A DNA stretch of 64,000 bases from Rattus norvegicus (Eukaryota; Chordata; Mammalia; Rodentia; Muridae). Where the stretch lies: NCBI RefSeq assembly GCF_036323735.1, contig NW_026947367.1, positions 594,501 through 658,500 of the forward strand. The letters run 5' to 3'. Made by a program: the position numbers and the translations under genes. The notes beneath the pieces were generated by a model. That model searched no databases. It was not told the DNA's origin and was given only the letters and a program-made list of their open reading frames with translations. Positions 60,234 to 64,000 of this stretch are shown in pieces; within the stretch, counting starts at the first letter, position 1, and every line of letters starts with the position of its first letter.

Positions 60234-60388
60234 GGTCTGCTGGGAAGGCATCATGCCAACCTTCCACCATCAATGAGCAAGTTCAGCAGATTAAGAAGTA
60301 GGAGAAACTGACTATTGAGCTCAAGAAGAAAACCTGTGAGTTGGGTAAACTTCCAGGAATACTGACCCATGACATCAGCAGAATTTGA
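60234..60388 (+). pseudogene. degraded exon resembling the Takusan/Spetex-2 (Dlg5-derived) family
   Basis: A good splice acceptor (cccttgtgtttatctacag, ending 60233) opens a stretch that in one frame reads S-A-G-K-A-S-C-Q-P-S-T-I-N-E-Q-V-Q-Q-I-K-K, a stop at 60299-60301, then E-K-L-T-I-E-L-K-K-K-T-C-E-L and G-I-L-T-H, ending in a stop at 60386. This resembles the start of the coiled-coil segment shared by Dlg5 and Takusan/Spetex-2 proteins (N-E-K-V-x-x-L-S-I-Q-L-R pattern). Those proteins are rodent-expanded, and Takusan acts at synapses while Spetex-2 is spermatid-expressed. The internal stop makes it a pseudogene. The family call is from memory of the motif and needs alignment. Confidence 0.45.
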
Positions 60389-60739
60389 ACAAAAGTTAGT
60401 TATTACACCCAGTCATTCCTTGATCGTCTTGACCCCTCTGTGTTAAACCCAGTATTCTCACATCAGAAGAAACTGCAACTCCAACGTCCTCATGCACAAA
60501 CACACTTTTCTGATGTGCCTCTCAAAAGTAGAACTTGAAGGTAGGATAGGAGTGTAATGGAAGCTATTTCATTTCTCAGAAAAGCAGAAGCTGTGTTTGA
60601 ATAACAGACGAGATATGGCAAGCAGTGTGTGAGCTCTCATCCTGGATTTTAATAGAGAGAGATGCATTTTCTGTCCTCAGAGGAACACAGAAAGTTGGTC
60701 AGCTACAGAAGCACAGTAACTTAAACTTAGATAAGTAAA
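60389..60739. other. unassigned sequence downstream of the Takusan-like exon
   Basis: No further exon recognised. Confidence 0.45.
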
Positions 60740-60925
60740 CTTTTGTTTTTTATTTATTTTAAAGATTTATTTTATTTGATTTTTATGAGTATACTGTTCC
60801 TGTCAGACTCACCAGACTCACCTGTCATTATGAATGGTTGGATGCCACGATGAGTACACTTGGAATTGAACTCATGACATTTGGAAAGACAGGCAGTGTT
60901 CTTAAATGCTGAATAAACTTCCTAG
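60740..60925 (-). mobile_element. B2 SINE, antisense, diverged
   Basis: The plus strand shows the complement of B2: ttaaagatttattttatttg, then ttatgaatggttgg, tggaattgaactcatgacat, ggaaagacaggcagtgttct, taaatgctga. The last ~15 bp of the tRNA-like head are missing or altered. Confidence 0.78.
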
Positions 60926-60929
60926 TCTA

Positions 60930-60930
60930 A

Positions 60931-60980
<50 letters not shown>

Positions 60981-60986
60981 AACTAC

Positions 60987-61020
<34 letters not shown>

Positions 61021-61027
61021 TATTGTT
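60930..61027. repeat. (ACT)n(ATT)n trinucleotide repeat
   Basis: About 16 ACT units followed by about 13 ATT units, directly beside the B2 element. Confidence 0.97.
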
Positions 61028-63169
61028 AAGCAACCCTAGATAGATCAAAACTTACCCTCCTCCAATGCTCTTCCCCCTTCTCTGTTTGAAGAAAATCTTA
61101 GAATAAAGAAAGTCACCATAATATCTGCCCCTCGACCTCAGCATTAAAAAATGAAAAATTTTACTTTTTCTTAGCTATGGAGATTTTCTTGTTGACTGGG
61201 CTCATAGCTTCAGACCTGAAGTCAGTGATATTATGGACAATGGAGATCCATTTGAAAGAAGCTGCTTAACTTGGAGGAACAGGGAAACAGTGAGCAAGAG
61301 TAAGATGTTTGTCCACCACCTGATCCCTTGCTGAGAACAAAGTCTCCTCTTCACAGCCTGAAAACTGGGCAGGCTGGGTAAGTAGGCATAGCTAACAAGC
61401 CAATCCAATTGTGTAAATGTTTGTACATATACAGGGTATAAAGGGAGAGCATTTCATTGACTAATTTGAATACAAACCCTGTCCACTATGTTCTTATATC
61501 TTGCAAGGAAACTTTGGTGTATTTTGTCTATCCTGGGATCCAGAAAGATCGCTTCTCACTCTCATTGTGATTTCTTCCCTCATATGACCCTTAAGAGTAC
61601 TGAGGAAGTCAGAGAAAAACACAGACAACAATAATCTACATTGTAGAGATCAATTACTTCTCATAAGAAACACTTCCTCATAGCTGTGAATTCAGCAGAG
61701 GGGCAAGCTGCAACCAATGCTTGATATTGCATCTGATGTCTGGTATACAGGCTCATTGACTAACTATTCTATTGGAGAAAGGAAACATCAAAAGTTAGCA
61801 TGAGAACAAAAAAAAAAGACTTAAAATTGAATCAGAACTCTGATACATAGCAGTAAGTGTTCCCAGTGAGGGTCACAAATAACATGAAGGGTATTACTTG
61901 AGCAAGAGTTACTCTGCTGGAGTCCTCATATTTCATATTTACTTGAAAATCTGTCACAGCAGACCATATTGATATCATACAATAGTCCAGAGAGACCATA
62001 CCCAAAAGTATATAATTCCTACTGAAATAAAGTGTTGATAATACTGCACATCACACATTTGTATGTGAGTCTAAAATTAATGTTCTACATAGATGAAAGC
62101 ATTCCCACAATCCTTATCTTAGTCACTTGATTTTTTTTTTCGTTTGGAAAATGGCTGAGTATTCTTCAGTTCCACACCTGAACTGAACTGACTCTTCCTC
62201 AGACTGTATATATAGTGGACATCTGAGTAGCAATTGACATTTTTAGCCAGGTTGGTCTCCCCATGGATCTTTTTGGGCATGAATAAGCATGCATAGATAT
62301 ATTTTACTAAAGGATTCATGTAGTAGCCTAAATATTACAGGATCCCATTGCTGTAAATAATTTTATTTTACACAGCAGAAGGAAGGTGTATCAAAGGCTG
62401 TGTATCAAACGTTGTAGATATTACACCATCCATAGATGATAATATATCAAGAAGAATCCCTTAGGATTACACACATTGATCTAGAAACTCACAGACGATT
62501 CTAATCCAGGACAGGTAATCACTTGGCTTGGAAACTTACAATAATATAATGCTCCAGATCTATGTGGAGTGTTAATAGATAATGAGAAACCACCTAAAAA
62601 GCATATGCATAAGTACAAGATGCTATTCAAAAATTATCCAGAGGGAGTTTGGCAACCTACATTCAGCACAAAGAGATTGATTCGTCACTTCACAGATTCT
62701 GATCAGATCAATTTAGTATTGAGAAAACTATATAAGAACTCACTTGCGTATCCCATGACTGTACAACTAGGTAGTCACAGCAAACATGACATTCAGGAAG
62801 CATAGCTTGAACTTGCCAACAATGGACAGAGTGCATTTAGCTGACGAAGTCTGACCATGAAACTCAAATTTCCGAAATACCACTTAGGTTTGAATTTACA
62901 GAACAATAAATACTTAATGAGTTTTGGGACAAAATTCTAATCTAAAGACTACAAAATTATTTATCAATAAGCTCTTAATCCCTATGGAGAGATTAATGGT
63001 AGATATAATGAATTTAATCTGTAGCCCAGAGGTATAAATAATTGGTGCAATGTGAGGTGATTTGGTATGTTTAAGAAACATGCAAAAAACGGAGGTCATT
63101 CTATCTTTGAACAGATTTGCTTCTCAAACATTTAGCATGAGTTACTGTGGAATGACCTAGACACATACA
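61028..63169. other. unassigned sequence
   Basis: No gene or family recognised. A 78-codon plus-strand ORF at 62569-62805 has no known motif. Composition is AT-rich like its surroundings. Confidence 0.5.
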
Positions 63170-64000
63170 TGCACATATCCTACAATTAATTGATTTGTTC
63201 TGTTCTGTGTGTGGTATGCCGGACTAATCCAAGGTAGGAAGTATATAATGCACAAGTATTTTAAACCCAATATCAATGAAAATAAATCAGAATTCCTCTT
63301 GTGAATGCCATCCTAGATGAGTTAATCCAGATCAAAAAGTAAAAAATGAGTTACATATTCACTTTAATCTGAATGTTAATTCTCTAAACTGTGTATCTGT
63401 ATGATCATTTTGTGTAAGAGTCTAGTGAAACAGACTGTATATATTTTGAGAAATGCAAGTGTACTTATGTATTGCTGAAGGACACAGTCAGGAACAGGAA
63501 TATCAACTGTGAAGAGACAGGGAAAAGAGCAACAATGAAGGGAATGTAGTACATACAGTTAAATTGAGAGACATTTGAGGCATTGAATGGAAAACTAATG
63601 AAGTAGAAAGACAATTTTTTTTAATTTTCTATCAAGTAACTAAATATTTGCTATAGTTACAAGGGCAGAAGATAAAATATTGAATGGGTTTATCTATGTG
63701 AAATTTGAATAATAAGTAAGTCACAACAATTTTGGATTTCAACTTTCAGTAAACCTATGTTACAAATACTGACTGTATATTCATTAAGGAGAGAGATGTG
63801 AACATCTCTGTTGGAAACATACATATCTTATATTATAAACAATGGAAGTGCAAAATAATCTATGTATTTGTTTACATTTCAAAGTCATTTCCCAAACTCT
63901 TCTTTCTTTCTTGAATCCCCCAAGCCTTTCCGATGCTGTTTGTTTCTATGATGGTGCTCCTCCATCTACATGCCCACTTCACTTTAGCCATCTAACATCC
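63170..64000 (+). repeat. segmental duplication, copy 3, with internal deletion, runs off the window
   Basis: 63170-63302 matches 8405-8535 (tgccggactaatccaagg, then aatcagaattcctctt). From 63303 the text matches 12140 and 33250 onwards (gagttaatccagatcaaaaa, ggacacagtcaggaacagga), so about 3.6 kb of the copy 1 layout is skipped at 63302. From about 63860 it enters the antisense Lx-type L1, which runs off the window. Confidence 0.82.

Overview
This is non-coding, repeat-dense rodent DNA, most likely rat (Rattus). The pointers are two ID SINEs (BC1/tRNA-Ala type, the SINE that expanded most in rat), a LINE-1 whose 5' UTR holds two roughly 575-bp monomers as described for rat L1, a B2 SINE, and a class II (ERVK) endogenous retrovirus with a tRNA-Phe-type primer site. 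I see no intact cellular protein-coding gene. The recognisable host gene remnants are a processed pseudogene of glutaredoxin-1 (26291-26618) and a degraded exon that reads like the Takusan/Spetex-2 (Dlg5-derived) family (60234-60388). Layout: 1-5463 is a minus-strand ERVK provirus cut by the window start: 5' LTR, primer site, leader with a duplicated block, gag, dUTPase, protease, reverse transcriptase, RNase H and the start of integrase, with several frame breaks. From 5464 on, a unit of about 1.6 kb recurs nine times (A-B at 5464-8395, C-D at 21556-24935, E-H at 39426-46620, I at 52826-54475), usually followed by the same antisense L1 3' fragment and a simple repeat at the same L1 position. 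A tenth, older, L1-free relative (J, 59100-59900) lies just upstream of the Takusan-like exon. Between the unit clusters lies a segmental duplication: 8835-16190 matches 29875-37280, the right copy then continues into sequence matching 21310-21555, and a third truncated copy runs from 63170 off the window end. An ID element with the same target-site duplication sits in both full copies, and a solo LTR sits only in the second. A 5.5-kb sense L1 (47165-52700) keeps its 5' UTR and ORF1 but lacks its 3' end. How it may fit together: the repeated unit carries CRE-like octamers about 150-180 bp upstream of a TATA-like box, and the same arrangement is seen in J upstream of the Takusan-like exon. My inference is that the unit is the amplified 5' end (promoter and first exon) of a Takusan/Spetex-2-type gene, a family known for testis and brain expression and for large rodent-specific expansion. 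The window would then be a decayed part of such a cluster, shaped by L1-mediated recombination. This rests on pattern reading, not on a database search.
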